A stretch of DNA of 64,000 nucleotides, from positions 1,178,001 to 1,242,000 of the forward strand of contig NZ_CP151634.1 of the NCBI RefSeq assembly GCF_038397725.1. The letters run 5' to 3'. This stretch comes from Microbacterium sp. LWO13-1.2. GTDB taxonomy: Bacteria; Actinomycetota; Actinomycetes; Actinomycetales; Microbacteriaceae. The stretch's first letter is position 1, and every line of letters begins with the position of its first letter. A program made the translations under genes and the position numbers. Under the pieces are notes generated by a model. It ran no database searches. It was not told the origin of the DNA and saw only the letters and a program-made list of their open reading frames with translations. Below, one piece after another: positions 33,746-42,179 of this stretch.

Positions 33746-33763
33746 AGACCGAACGTTCTATCT
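33746..33763. promoter_or_regulatory. TetR-type operator between hydrolase and regulator
   Basis: AGACCGAACGTTCTATCT is an 18-base imperfect palindrome (7 of 9 positions pair) centred on GAACGTTC. It lies between the divergent hydrolase (start 33692) and tetR-like gene (start 33829), the standard place for a TetR operator that controls both. Confidence 0.65.
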
Positions 33764-33828
33764 ACCGCAACCTATTCCCGAAATCGTGAAGATCCGGGAA
33801 ACGGATGCCACGATGAGGGAGGACCATC

Positions 33829-34407
33829 ATGAGCACCAGCATTCAGAAACCACCGAGCCCTGCCCGCACACGGCTGATCGATGCCGCCACGCGTCTCTTC
33901 TACGCCGAGGGCATTCACTCCGTCGGCGTGGACAGAGTGATCGAAGAAGCGGGTGTCACCAGGGCGACTCTGTACAAGCAGTTCGGCGGCAAGGAGAACC
34001 TCGTCCTCGCGTACCTGCGCAGTGAGGACGAGCTGCTGCGCGGGATGTTCGCCGCGGCGAGCGCCACGATCACGGAACCGGGGCACCTGATGGATGCCGT
34101 GATCGACGGCATCGTCGCGGATATCCGTCAGCGTCACACGCGTGGGTGCCCGTTCATCAACGCGGCCGCAGAGTTCCCCGACGCGACGGGTGCCGTCCGG
34201 CAGCTCATCACCGAGCATCGAGAGTGGTTTCGCGCGACGCTGACGGAGGCCGCGGCTCTGGCCGGTCTCGACGACGCGGCCGCGGTCGCGGCATCCCTCG
34301 TCCTGCTCCGTGACGCCGCCCTCGTCGGCGGCTACCTCGACGGCGAGGAAGCGACGACCGCGTTCGAGCGCACCGCCCGATCACTGATCGAGAACCACAC
34401 GCTCTGA
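33829..34407 (+). CDS. TetR/AcrR family regulator
   Basis: A 192-residue TetR protein. The N-terminal helix-turn-helix covers about residues 12-58 (RTRLIDAATRLFYAEGIHSVGVDRVIEEAGVTRATLYKQFGGKENL); the ligand domain follows with GCPFINAAAEFPD, a sequence common in the YxaF/LmrA-like group. It is divergent from the alpha/beta hydrolase and probably represses it and itself through the palindrome at 33746. The inducer is unknown. ATG 33829 is preceded by a GGAGG site. Confidence 0.85.
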   Translation: MSTSIQKPPSPARTRLIDAATRLFYAEGIHSVGVDRVIEEAGVTRATLYKQFGGKENLVLAYLRSEDELLRGMFAAASATITEPGHLMDAVIDGIVADIRQRHTRGCPFINAAAEFPDATGAVRQLITEHREWFRATLTEAAALAGLDDAAAVAASLVLLRDAALVGGYLDGEEATTAFERTARSLIENHTL

Positions 34408-34663
34408 GGATTCGATCGCCCGCAGAGGACCTCCCGTCTGCCGCGCGAAGCCTGCCCACGCACCCCGCCAGGCTCCCGATCGGTCCCGAAATCTGTTGCC
34501 AGAGTGACGAATGTGGCGCGACACGCCACGGAATTGGCCAAAACCCGCGAAATGACGCGGAAATGTGGGTTGTCGTTGATACATTCAAGGCGGTCACTCG
34601 ACCAGGAGCACCCGCTCCGACACCAACAACGATGCGACGGGAACCTCGTCGCTGGAGGATGAC

Positions 34664-34951
34664 ATGGCTGACAAGTCCATCACCAAGACCGAGCTCGTCG
34701 CGAGCATCGCTTCCGCCACCGGCCAGAGCCAGGCCACCGTCTCGGGTGTCCTCGACGCGCTCTTCGGCACTGTCTCCGACGCTGTTGCCAAGGGCAGCAA
34801 GGTCTCGATCCCGGGCTGGATCTCCTTCGAGCAGGTCGACACCGCCGCTCGTACGGGCCGCAACCCGCAGACCGGCGCCGAGATCAAGATCCCGGCCGGC
34901 AAGCGCGTCAAGGTGACCGCTGGTTCCAAGCTCAAGGCTGCCGTCAAGTAA
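34664..34951 (+). CDS. hup: HU family nucleoid protein
   Basis: A 95-residue HU/IHF protein with the expected MADKSITKTELVASIASATG start, the beta-arm segment around GRNPQTGAEIKIPAGKRVKV, and no long Lys/Ala-rich C-terminal tail of the mycobacterial HupB type. It bends and compacts DNA. The preceding 256 bases hold no gene, only a likely promoter (GATACAT near 34578) and a short GTGGCG/CGCCAC hairpin near 34513. ATG 34664 follows GGAGGA. Confidence 0.92.
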   Translation: MADKSITKTELVASIASATGQSQATVSGVLDALFGTVSDAVAKGSKVSIPGWISFEQVDTAARTGRNPQTGAEIKIPAGKRVKVTAGSKLKAAVK

Positions 34952-34965
34952 GACTGCTCCTCTTC

Positions 34966-34999
34966 GAAGGCCGTCTCCGATCCGTCGGGGACGGCCTTC
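34966..34999 (+). terminator. Terminator of hup
   Basis: Inverted arms GAAGGCCGT (34966-34974) and ACGGCCTTC (34991-34999), with extra pairing in the loop (CTCCGA/TCGGGG), follow the hup stop by 15 bases. Confidence 0.75.
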
Positions 35000-35084
35000 G
35001 GCGTTCCCGGGGATCGACAGCGGGCGCCGCCGCCGGCCGCCCCGAGCGGAACGCGACGCCGACCGCGCGGCTTAGGCTTGACAG

Positions 35085-37091
35085 GTGAGTTCCCCTGCGA
35101 AGTCGACCCGAAGCAGTTCGGCGTATCGCGTCGCCGGGATCATGGTTCTGGCGGCGGCAGCTCTCGCGGCGCTCGTCATCGGGCTGCTCGTGGGCGGCGG
35201 TGCGGCTCCTCTCCTGCTCGGCGACCCAGGGCCGTTCGTGCGCTGGGCGACGCCGCTCGCGAAAACGGTCATGAACCTCGGCGCAGCCGTGATGCTGGGC
35301 TCCCTCGTGCTGGCCCTCTTCGGCCTGCGCAGCGAGGAGAAGCCGTTCGACTTCGCGTTGAACATCGCGTCGATCGGAGCCGCGGTCTTCACCATCGCGT
35401 CCGGCCTCGCCGGCTTCCTCGCGTTCATGGCGGCGTTCAACCCGAAGCTCAGCATCGAGCGCGAGTTCGGCAGCCAGCTCGGCCGCTTCCTGCTGGAGCT
35501 GCCGCTGGGTCAGTCGTGGCTCATCACGACGATCCTCGGCAGCGTGATCACGGTGCTCGCCTTCGCGTGGCGCACCTGGACGCCCACCCTCCTCACAGCG
35601 CTTCTGGCCGCAGCATCCTTCCTCCCGCTCGCCACGCAGGGGCACGCCGGAGACCTCGCCGGCCACAACGTCGCGGTCAACTCGATCCTGCTGCACACGA
35701 TCGGCGCCGCGGTCTGGCTGGGCGGTCTGCTGCTCGTCGTGCTGCTGCGCGGGCGCCGTGATGTCGACCTCACGGCGCTGGTGAGCCGCTACTCGACCCT
35801 CGCGATCGCCGCCTTCGCCGTCGTCGCCGTCTCGGGCGTGGCGCGCTCAGTGGTGGCGCTCGGCGACTGGAACCAGCTCGGGACGCCGTACGGCACCATC
35901 CTGCTCGCGAAGGTCGTGCTGCTCGTCGCCATGGGCGCGCTCGGCGCCTGGTACCGCGCCCGCCTCATCCCGAAGCTCGCGGCCGAGCGTGCCGCCCGCT
36001 GGTTCTGGATGCTCGTGCTCTGCGAAGTCGGGCTGATGGGCCTCGCCTCGGGTGCCGCCGCAGCCCTCGCGCGCACTCCGCCACCGACGGGAGAGGAGTC
36101 GTTCGCGCAGACGCCCGCCGAGATCCTCACCCGCTCGCCGCTGCCGCCGGAGTTCACCCTCGACCGCTGGTTCACATCCTGGGACCTCGACGTCCTCTGG
36201 CTCGTCGTCGCCGGATTCGGGCTCTTCTTCTATCTCGCCGGCGCCTGGCGACTCCACCGGCGCGGCGATCGGTGGCCGATCCACCGCACCGTCTTCTGGG
36301 TGCTCGGGATGCTGATGCTGGTGTGGGTCACGGGCGGGCCGATCAACGCGTATCAGGAGTACCTGTTCAGCGTGCACATGCTCGGCCACATGATGCTCTC
36401 GATGGCGATCCCGCTGCTGCTCGTATCCGGCGCCCCGATCACACTCGCGCTGCGCGCGGTCCGCAAGCGCGACGACGGCACCCGCGGCGGCCGTGAGTGG
36501 ATCATGTGGGCGGTGCACTCGCCCTTCGCCCGCGTCGTCACCCATCCCTTCGTCGCCGCCGCGGTCTTCATCGTGTCGCTCTGGGCGTTCTACTTCACCG
36601 ACCTCGTCCGCTGGTCGATGTTCGAGCACCTCGGGCACGAGTGGATGGTCATCCACTTCCTGACATCCGGCTACCTGTTCGTGATGAGCCTTATCGGCGC
36701 CGACCCGGTTCCGTACCGGCTGCCCTACCCCGGGCGCCTCATCACGCTCATCGCCGTGATGGCGATGCACGCCTTCTTCGGCGTCGCGATCATGATGCAG
36801 GAAGGCCTGATGGTCGCCGACTGGTTCGGCGCGATGGGTCGTGACTGGGGCCTGACGCCGTTGCAGGATCAGTACGTCGGGGGCGGCATCGCCTGGTCGA
36901 TCGGTGAGATCCCCACGTTGATCCTGGCGATCACCGTCGCGATCCAATGGAGCCGCAGCGATACGAAGCTGCAGCGTCGCCGGGACCGCCATGCCGACCG
37001 CACGGGCGAAGCCGAGCTCGAGGAGTACAACGCGAACCTGGTGGCGCTCGCTGAACGCGAGCGGCGTCGCGAGGAGCGCGCGGGGCGCTGA
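35085..37091 (+). CDS. CopD-CtaG fusion: copper resistance D and cytochrome oxidase assembly membrane protein
   Basis: A 668-residue polytopic protein. The first half (helices up to about residue 320) is a CopD domain with the hallmark AGHNVAVNSILLHTIGAAVWLGG; the second half is a CtaG (caa3-type oxidase assembly) domain with VWVTGGPINAYQEYLFSVHMLGHMMLSMAIPLLL and a C-terminal DWGLTPLQDQYVGGGIAW. Such fusions are usual in actinobacteria and handle copper delivery to cytochrome oxidase. GTG 35085 lies about 7 bases after a TAGGCT box, so it is probably leaderless. No chaperone CopC gene is adjacent. Confidence 0.88.
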   Translation: MSSPAKSTRSSSAYRVAGIMVLAAAALAALVIGLLVGGGAAPLLLGDPGPFVRWATPLAKTVMNLGAAVMLGSLVLALFGLRSEEKPFDFALNIASIGAAVFTIASGLAGFLAFMAAFNPKLSIEREFGSQLGRFLLELPLGQSWLITTILGSVITVLAFAWRTWTPTLLTALLAAASFLPLATQGHAGDLAGHNVAVNSILLHTIGAAVWLGGLLLVVLLRGRRDVDLTALVSRYSTLAIAAFAVVAVSGVARSVVALGDWNQLGTPYGTILLAKVVLLVAMGALGAWYRARLIPKLAAERAARWFWMLVLCEVGLMGLASGAAAALARTPPPTGEESFAQTPAEILTRSPLPPEFTLDRWFTSWDLDVLWLVVAGFGLFFYLAGAWRLHRRGDRWPIHRTVFWVLGMLMLVWVTGGPINAYQEYLFSVHMLGHMMLSMAIPLLLVSGAPITLALRAVRKRDDGTRGGREWIMWAVHSPFARVVTHPFVAAAVFIVSLWAFYFTDLVRWSMFEHLGHEWMVIHFLTSGYLFVMSLIGADPVPYRLPYPGRLITLIAVMAMHAFFGVAIMMQEGLMVADWFGAMGRDWGLTPLQDQYVGGGIAWSIGEIPTLILAITVAIQWSRSDTKLQRRRDRHADRTGEAELEEYNANLVALAERERRREERAGR

Positions 37092-37098
37092 GCGCCGG

Positions 37099-38172
37099 TC
37101 AGTCCGGTTCGGGCACGTCGCTCGGGGATCCGACCTTGATCGAGGCCGACCCGTCAGGGAGGATCACGATCGTGCCGTTCACCTGGAAGGGCACATCCTC
37201 GGAGATCGGGTCCACCGAGCCGTCGAACAGCGACTTGACGTCCACGTCGATGTGGGCGACGGCATCCGCCGCGGGGATCATCCAGTGCGCGCCGTCCGGG
37301 GCGACGGTGACCTCCGGCTGCGCGGTGATCGTCCACTTCGGGGCGGATGCGATCCGGTTCGCCACCTCCATGCCGAACGGGCAGGCCGTGGGCTGCAGCA
37401 CTTCCTGAGCCGTGCACTCGACGAGGAACTCCTCGACCCGTTCCTGCACGACGGCGACGAACTCCGCGGTCGGTTCGGTCTGCAGCTCGATGGGGGTCGT
37501 CGCCAGGGGGGCGTCCGCGAGCACGCTCACTCCGGGTGACGTCGAGATCGGCGTGTCGACAGTGACCGAGTACAGGCCGGGGGTGAACACCAGGAGCGGG
37601 AGCGGGTCGAGCGGTGCCGCCTCCGTACCCGCCACCGAGACCTGACGCCGGTCGATCTCGAAGCCGTTCACGGCGAACTGGTCGGCGCCGCGCACGGTCA
37701 GCTCGATGGCCGCGAGCGGGCTGGTGGAGAAGCGCCAGTTCGGTGTGACGCCCACCCACCCGTCCTGTTCGACGGTGAAGGTGGTGGATCCCTCGTGCTT
37801 GCCCGCCCGGTAGGACACGGCCACGGATGTGATGCCGTCGACGGTCTCCTCGGAGACGATCTCGGCTGCGGTGAGCGGCGCGAGCGCCGTCTGGCGCAAG
37901 AGGGCCTCGGAGGCCGCGGGGTCGATGCCGGCCGTCGCCAGCGTCTCGCGGTCGAGTGCGACACCGGGCACGTGGAGCGCATCTGCGGCGCGTCCGGACG
38001 AGAGGAGGTCGAGATAGCGCTCCACGAAGGCTGCAGGCCCGTAGAACTGCTGGTAGAGCGTTGCCCCGCCGGCGCCGATGGCGGCGATGAGCATCACGCC
38101 GACGAGGGCGAGGAGCGCGAGGTCGACGCCGAGACGGGAACGCCGAGGCGCTTTCGTCTCTACCGGCTTCAT
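37099..38172 (-). CDS. Membrane-anchored extracellular protein of unknown function
   Basis: A 357-residue protein with a basic N-terminus, one membrane helix (about 15-38, VDLALLALVGVMLIAAIGAGG) and an outer domain of about 315 residues. It has NTF2/DUF4878-like character at the start (FVERYLDLLSSGRAADALHVPG) and strand-rich repeats later, with two Cys (TAQEVLQPTACPFG and an upstream VECTAQ) that could form a disulfide. I see no catalytic motif. It is convergent with the copD-ctaG gene and divergent from the helicase. Confidence 0.6.
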   Translation of the reverse strand: MKPVETKAPRRSRLGVDLALLALVGVMLIAAIGAGGATLYQQFYGPAAFVERYLDLLSSGRAADALHVPGVALDRETLATAGIDPAASEALLRQTALAPLTAAEIVSEETVDGITSVAVSYRAGKHEGSTTFTVEQDGWVGVTPNWRFSTSPLAAIELTVRGADQFAVNGFEIDRRQVSVAGTEAAPLDPLPLLVFTPGLYSVTVDTPISTSPGVSVLADAPLATTPIELQTEPTAEFVAVVQERVEEFLVECTAQEVLQPTACPFGMEVANRIASAPKWTITAQPEVTVAPDGAHWMIPAADAVAHIDVDVKSLFDGSVDPISEDVPFQVNGTIVILPDGSASIKVGSPSDVPEPD

Positions 38173-38297
38173 GGCGCCAGTCTAAGAGGGCGGCCTGAGA
38201 CGATGCCGAGCGTCGCGGGTGTCGGGCGGATACCGAGGTGCCGCCGCGCCGTAGCATGGATGGGCATCCGCATCCGCCCGCTCCCCGTGAGAGATCC

Positions 38298-39680
38298 GTG
38301 TCCCTTCCCGCCCTGTCCGAGGAACAGCAAGAGCTGTTCCGTCTCATCGAGGACACCAGCGAGCACGTCTTCATCACCGGACGCGCCGGCACCGGCAAGT
38401 CGACGCTGCTGCAGCATTTCGCGTGGAACACCAAGAAGCAGATCGCGATCTGCGCGCCGACCGGAGTGGCGGCGCTCAACGTCGAGGGGCAGACGATCCA
38501 CTCGCTGTTCCGTCTGCCGATCGGGCTCATCGCCGGCGGCGACATCGATCAGAACGACGCCACCCGACGCATCCTGAATGCGATCGAGACGCTCGTCATC
38601 GATGAGATCTCGATGGTGAACGCCGATCTCATGGACGCGATCGACCGTTCGCTGCGACAGGCTCGAGGCCGTCGAGGAGAACCGTTCGGGGGCGTGCAGG
38701 TCGTGATGTTCGGGGACCCGTACCAGCTGGCTCCGGTGCCGCCGCGCGGCGACGAGCTGCGGTACATCAAGGATCACTACCGATCGTTCTGGTTCTTCGA
38801 TGCGAAGGTGTGGGCCGGGTCGTCGGATGCCGAGGGCGGACTCTTCGACCTGGGGCGACATGGTGCCGAGCTGCACGTCCGCGAACTCGTGCAGATCCAC
38901 CGCCAGTCCGACGACGGATTCAAGGCGATGCTCAACGCCGTGCGATACGGGCGGGTCACCGCCGAGATCGCCGGTGTGCTGAACACGCAGGGCGCGCGGA
39001 CTCCGCCGGATCCCGACCCGGGCGAGACGCCGATGATCACCCTCGCCACGCGCAACGACATCGTCAACAACATCAACGGGCGCCACCTCACCGCGCTGCC
39101 GGGCAAGGAGCAGACCGCGCGCGCCGAGGTCTCCGGTGACTTCGGCCGCGGAGAAGCGGCGCTGCCCGCCGAGGCCGAGCTGAAGCTGAAGGTCGGCGCG
39201 CAGGTGATGTTCCTGCGCAACGACACATCGATGTCCGGGGAGCCGCCGCGCTGGGTGAACGGCACGATCGGCACCGTGACCCGCATCCTCGGCGGCGCGG
39301 TGCGCGTCGACATCGACGGCGAGGAGGTCGACGTCGAACCGGCCGTCTGGGAGCGGTATCGCTACGCCTACGAGCCGTCGACCAAGAAGCTGAGCCGCGA
39401 TGTGGTCGCCGAGTTCACGCAGTTCCCGCTTCGGCTGGCCTGGGCGGTCACCATCCACAAGTCGCAGGGCAAGACCTATGAGCGCGCGATCATCGATCTC
39501 GGCTCGGGGGCGTTCGCGCCGGGACAGACCTACGTGGCGCTGAGCCGACTCACGTCCCTGGACGGCCTCTACCTGTCACGGGCGCTGCGGCCGAGCGACA
39601 TCCGCGTCGACGAAGACGTGCGCCGATTCATGCGGGAGGCATATCTCGCCGCGTCCACTCCGGAGATCCCGAAGTCCTGA
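38298..39680 (+). CDS. PIF1-like SF1B DNA helicase
   Basis: A 460-residue ATP-dependent helicase. Motif I is GRAGTGKSTLL, motif Ia CAPTGVAALNVEGQTIHSLF, motif II VIDEISMVNADL, motif III MFGDPYQLAPV, and motifs V-VI lie near AVTIHKSQGKTYERAIIDLG and TYVALSRLTSLDGLYL. This layout is that of the PIF1/RRM3 group, active on forked or G-quadruplex DNA. GTG 38298 is chosen because the upstream in-frame ATG at 38256 overlaps a TAGCAT -10 box and could not be in the mRNA. Stand-alone gene. Confidence 0.85.
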   Translation: MSLPALSEEQQELFRLIEDTSEHVFITGRAGTGKSTLLQHFAWNTKKQIAICAPTGVAALNVEGQTIHSLFRLPIGLIAGGDIDQNDATRRILNAIETLVIDEISMVNADLMDAIDRSLRQARGRRGEPFGGVQVVMFGDPYQLAPVPPRGDELRYIKDHYRSFWFFDAKVWAGSSDAEGGLFDLGRHGAELHVRELVQIHRQSDDGFKAMLNAVRYGRVTAEIAGVLNTQGARTPPDPDPGETPMITLATRNDIVNNINGRHLTALPGKEQTARAEVSGDFGRGEAALPAEAELKLKVGAQVMFLRNDTSMSGEPPRWVNGTIGTVTRILGGAVRVDIDGEEVDVEPAVWERYRYAYEPSTKKLSRDVVAEFTQFPLRLAWAVTIHKSQGKTYERAIIDLGSGAFAPGQTYVALSRLTSLDGLYLSRALRPSDIRVDEDVRRFMREAYLAASTPEIPKS

Positions 39681-39707
39681 CCGTTCCGCGCGCCGACGAG
39701 GCGAGCG

Positions 39708-40355
39708 TCAAGCGGCCGCGCGGGCGCGGTCGAGGTCCTCGAACAGCTCGGTGTTGAAGCGGTAGGCGAGGAGCACCTCGTCGATCACGCGTTCGCGCTC
39801 GGCCTCGTCCCACGGGGCGGCGTCGAGCTGCTCGCGGTAGACGTCCTTGAAGGCGGACGGGTCGGCGATGTCGTCGAAGAGATAGAACCCGACGCCGTTG
39901 GTCTGGAACCCGAATCGACGTGCCATCACTCGGCCGATGAAGACGCCGCCGGAGAGATCGCCGAGGTAGCGCGTGTAGTGGTGGGCGACGAAGCCGCCCG
40001 GCCACGTCGCGCCGACCTGACGGATCCGATCGACGTAGCGCCGCGTGGTCGGGAGGAACGTGATCCGTTCGCGCCAGTCCGGGCCGACGAGGAACTCGAG
40101 GTCGGCCTCGAGTGCGGGCAGGCGGGTGAGCTTGTCGCTGAGGAAGACGGATGCCACGGCATCGTGGCGCATCCGCTCGGCGGCGCTCTCCAGAGCCTCG
40201 TAGATGAAGTAGTGCTGCGCGACGAGCGCGGTGTAGTCATCACGCGATGCGTCGCCGCTCAGGAGGCTGGCCATGAAGCCGGCGTGCTCGCTGGTGGAGT
40301 GCGATCCGGAGGAGCGCTCGCGCAGGGCCGCGGAGAAGGAGAGGAGCTCGGACAT
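39708..40355 (-). CDS. Biliverdin-producing heme oxygenase
   Basis: A 215-residue heme oxygenase. The proximal-His region is visible as LRERSSGSHSTSEHAGFM, and the distal helix as TRYLGDLSGGVFIG, with the Gly-rich LSGG kink. It opens heme to biliverdin, iron and CO for iron acquisition. ATG 40355 is chosen as the longer frame contributes an unrelated tail across the DtxR-like box. The gene follows a DUF2470 gene on the same strand, a heme-linked family. Confidence 0.88.
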   Translation of the reverse strand: MSELLSFSAALRERSSGSHSTSEHAGFMASLLSGDASRDDYTALVAQHYFIYEALESAAERMRHDAVASVFLSDKLTRLPALEADLEFLVGPDWRERITFLPTTRRYVDRIRQVGATWPGGFVAHHYTRYLGDLSGGVFIGRVMARRFGFQTNGVGFYLFDDIADPSAFKDVYREQLDAAPWDEAERERVIDEVLLAYRFNTELFEDLDRARAAA

Positions 40356-40363
40356 GGCCCCAG

Positions 40364-40380
40364 TGTAAGGCTCACCTAAC
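40364..40380 (-). promoter_or_regulatory. DtxR/IdeR-type iron box before heme oxygenase
   Basis: On the minus strand the sequence GTTAGGTGAGCCTTACA resembles the iron-box consensus (TTAGGTTAGSCTAACCTAA), with the core TTAGGTGAGCCT well kept. It lies 9 bases upstream of the heme oxygenase start. Iron-bound DtxR/IdeR would repress, so the gene should be induced by iron shortage. Confidence 0.7.
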
Positions 40381-40411
40381 TTCCAGCCAACCCTTTGGCT
40401 GGACTGAGACT

Positions 40412-40726
40412 TCAGGCGTGCGGGCGGGGCTCGATGCCCAGCCGTGCGCACGCGGCGTCATAGATCGCGACGACCTCGCGCCGCACGGCCGGTCGATCCG
40501 AGATCCGGCCGCCCGGCCATGCCACCCGCAACTCGCTCACGGCTGCGTCGCGCGTGACTTCCCAGACGCCGCCGTCGCCGTCGAACCCGATCATCACGGC
40601 ATCCGTCACGGCGCCGTCTCCGGAATCCGCGAACGCGCGAGCGATGAGAAGGTTGTCATCGGCATGATCGCCGTTCATGTGGCGAAGGACGGCGGTCACC
40701 ACGTCGGCATCGAAGATGTGCGGCAC
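40412..40726 (-). CDS. DUF2470 protein (HugZ-like C-terminal domain)
   Basis: A 104-residue protein made of one DUF2470 domain: VTAVLRHMNGDHADDNLLIARAF, then VMIGFDGDGGVWEV and a C-terminal AVRREVVAIYDAACARLGIEP. The HMNGDHADDNL motif is the usual signature. Family members are found fused or next to flavin/heme-binding proteins, including HugZ-type heme oxygenases. It precedes the heme oxygenase on the same strand by 57 bases, so a joint role in heme use is likely. Confidence 0.82.
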   Translation of the reverse strand: MPHIFDADVVTAVLRHMNGDHADDNLLIARAFADSGDGAVTDAVMIGFDGDGGVWEVTRDAAVSELRVAWPGGRISDRPAVRREVVAIYDAACARLGIEPRPHA

Positions 40727-40822
40727 GAACTCACTGTACGGGTGTGCCGGAGACCCCTTCCGATGTGATCTCTCAGGATACGCGTTCTAGACTCGGGGAA
40801 CACGTCTCCGGGGGTTACATCC

Positions 40823-42130
40823 ATGCAGCTTCTCTCGTCGCGCAAATGGCGCGCGGCCGCGGCCGGTGCCGCCGCACTCGCGCTCATCCTCACGGGCTGC
40901 GCGCCCGGCGACAGCACCTTCACCTACACGCCACCAGCGCAGGTCGACGGCGACCTCGCCGAAGAGACGGTCGTGCCCATGCAGGACGCCGTCAACGCCG
41001 CCATGGCGGCGGCGGGAGCATCCGGGGCCATCGTCGGCGTCTGGGTTCCGTGGAGCGGCAGTTGGGTCGCCGCCACGGGGACGCAGGAGCCGGGCGGAGC
41101 CGAACTCAGCACCGACATGTCGTTCCGAATCGCCGACGTCACTCGTCTGATGACCTGCGACGTGCTCTACGGTCTCATCGACGATGGTGTCGTGAAGGCG
41201 GACGCCAAGGTGCCCGCCTACGTCTCCGGCGTGGCCGATATGAAAGACGTCACCCTCCTCGACCTCTGCAACGGCACCAGTGGGGCCGGTTCGTCAGAAG
41301 ACGTCGTGAAGTCCTCCTGGCTGAACACTCCGGAGCGCGAATGGTCGCCGCTCGAACTCGCCAGCTACGGGCTCGGCCGCGCTCGGGTTCCGGCGCACAC
41401 CACCTACCGTGACTCCGACGCGGGCTATCTCCTGCTGGGCCTCGCCCTCGAGCGCGCCTCCGGGATGAGCGCATCGGCGCTGATCGCCAAGTACGTCGCC
41501 GGCCCCCTCGATCTCAAGAACACGTCGCTGCCCGGCAGGACGGCGGCGCCGCCGTCGACGGGACCCGTGCTGAACGGCCACTACTCCAACCCCGTCGAGG
41601 GTGGATTCGACTGCGCTGCTCCCGCGGACATCACGACGCTGTCGGCGAGTTCCGGCTACACCGATTCCGGAGCGGTCTCCACGATCACCGATCTCGGTCG
41701 CTATGCGCAGGCGGAAGCCGCACAGGTGCTGCGGTCGAAGAAGACGCCGGACCGCTTCGCCGCTCCGCTGCCGGCCTACGACGGCGCCCCCTCCTGGCAT
41801 CAGGCGACGGGCGGCGCCCAGATCGTCGGATCGATGATCGGGCAGCACGGCTGGACCCCCGGTTACGCGACAGCGGCCTATGCGGATCCGGCGACCGGCT
41901 TCACCGTCGTCGTGGTGCTCAACAACTCCACGACCGGCGGCAGCATCGCCGGAAACCTCGCTTGGGAGCTCGCGGCGATCGCCTCCAAGGCCCCGGCGGC
42001 TTCCGGCCAGACCGTCCCGGAGTTCGGCCTGCCGTTCACCGCAGAGCAGTTCCACCAGGCGATCGCGGAGCGGGCGCTGCCCTGTGTCGCACCGCCGGCG
42101 GAGGAGCCCGCAGAAGAGCCCGAGGGCTGA
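40823..42130 (+). CDS. Secreted serine-hydrolase-like lipoprotein with lost catalytic motif
   Basis: A 435-residue class C beta-lactamase-like protein. Its signal peptide ends at lipobox LTGC (Cys26). The fold is clear (FRIADVTRLMTCDVLYGLIDDGVV, LLDLCNGTSG, GYLLLGLALERASGMSASALIAKYVAGPLDLKNTSLPG, HGWTPGYATAAYADPATGFTVVVVLNNS). The nucleophile motif SxxK, however, is replaced by DVTR (Asp105 to Arg108), and the YxN motif is altered (YRDSDAGY). It should be inactive as a hydrolase and may act as a binding protein at the cell surface. A -10 box TAGACT lies at 40787-40792. Confidence 0.78.
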   Translation: MQLLSSRKWRAAAAGAAALALILTGCAPGDSTFTYTPPAQVDGDLAEETVVPMQDAVNAAMAAAGASGAIVGVWVPWSGSWVAATGTQEPGGAELSTDMSFRIADVTRLMTCDVLYGLIDDGVVKADAKVPAYVSGVADMKDVTLLDLCNGTSGAGSSEDVVKSSWLNTPEREWSPLELASYGLGRARVPAHTTYRDSDAGYLLLGLALERASGMSASALIAKYVAGPLDLKNTSLPGRTAAPPSTGPVLNGHYSNPVEGGFDCAAPADITTLSASSGYTDSGAVSTITDLGRYAQAEAAQVLRSKKTPDRFAAPLPAYDGAPSWHQATGGAQIVGSMIGQHGWTPGYATAAYADPATGFTVVVVLNNSTTGGSIAGNLAWELAAIASKAPAASGQTVPEFGLPFTAEQFHQAIAERALPCVAPPAEEPAEEPEG

Positions 42131-42179
42131 GCCGTCTGAGCCGAGCCGCCCGCTGGGCGGAATGTGAAGGGGTGGCGCG

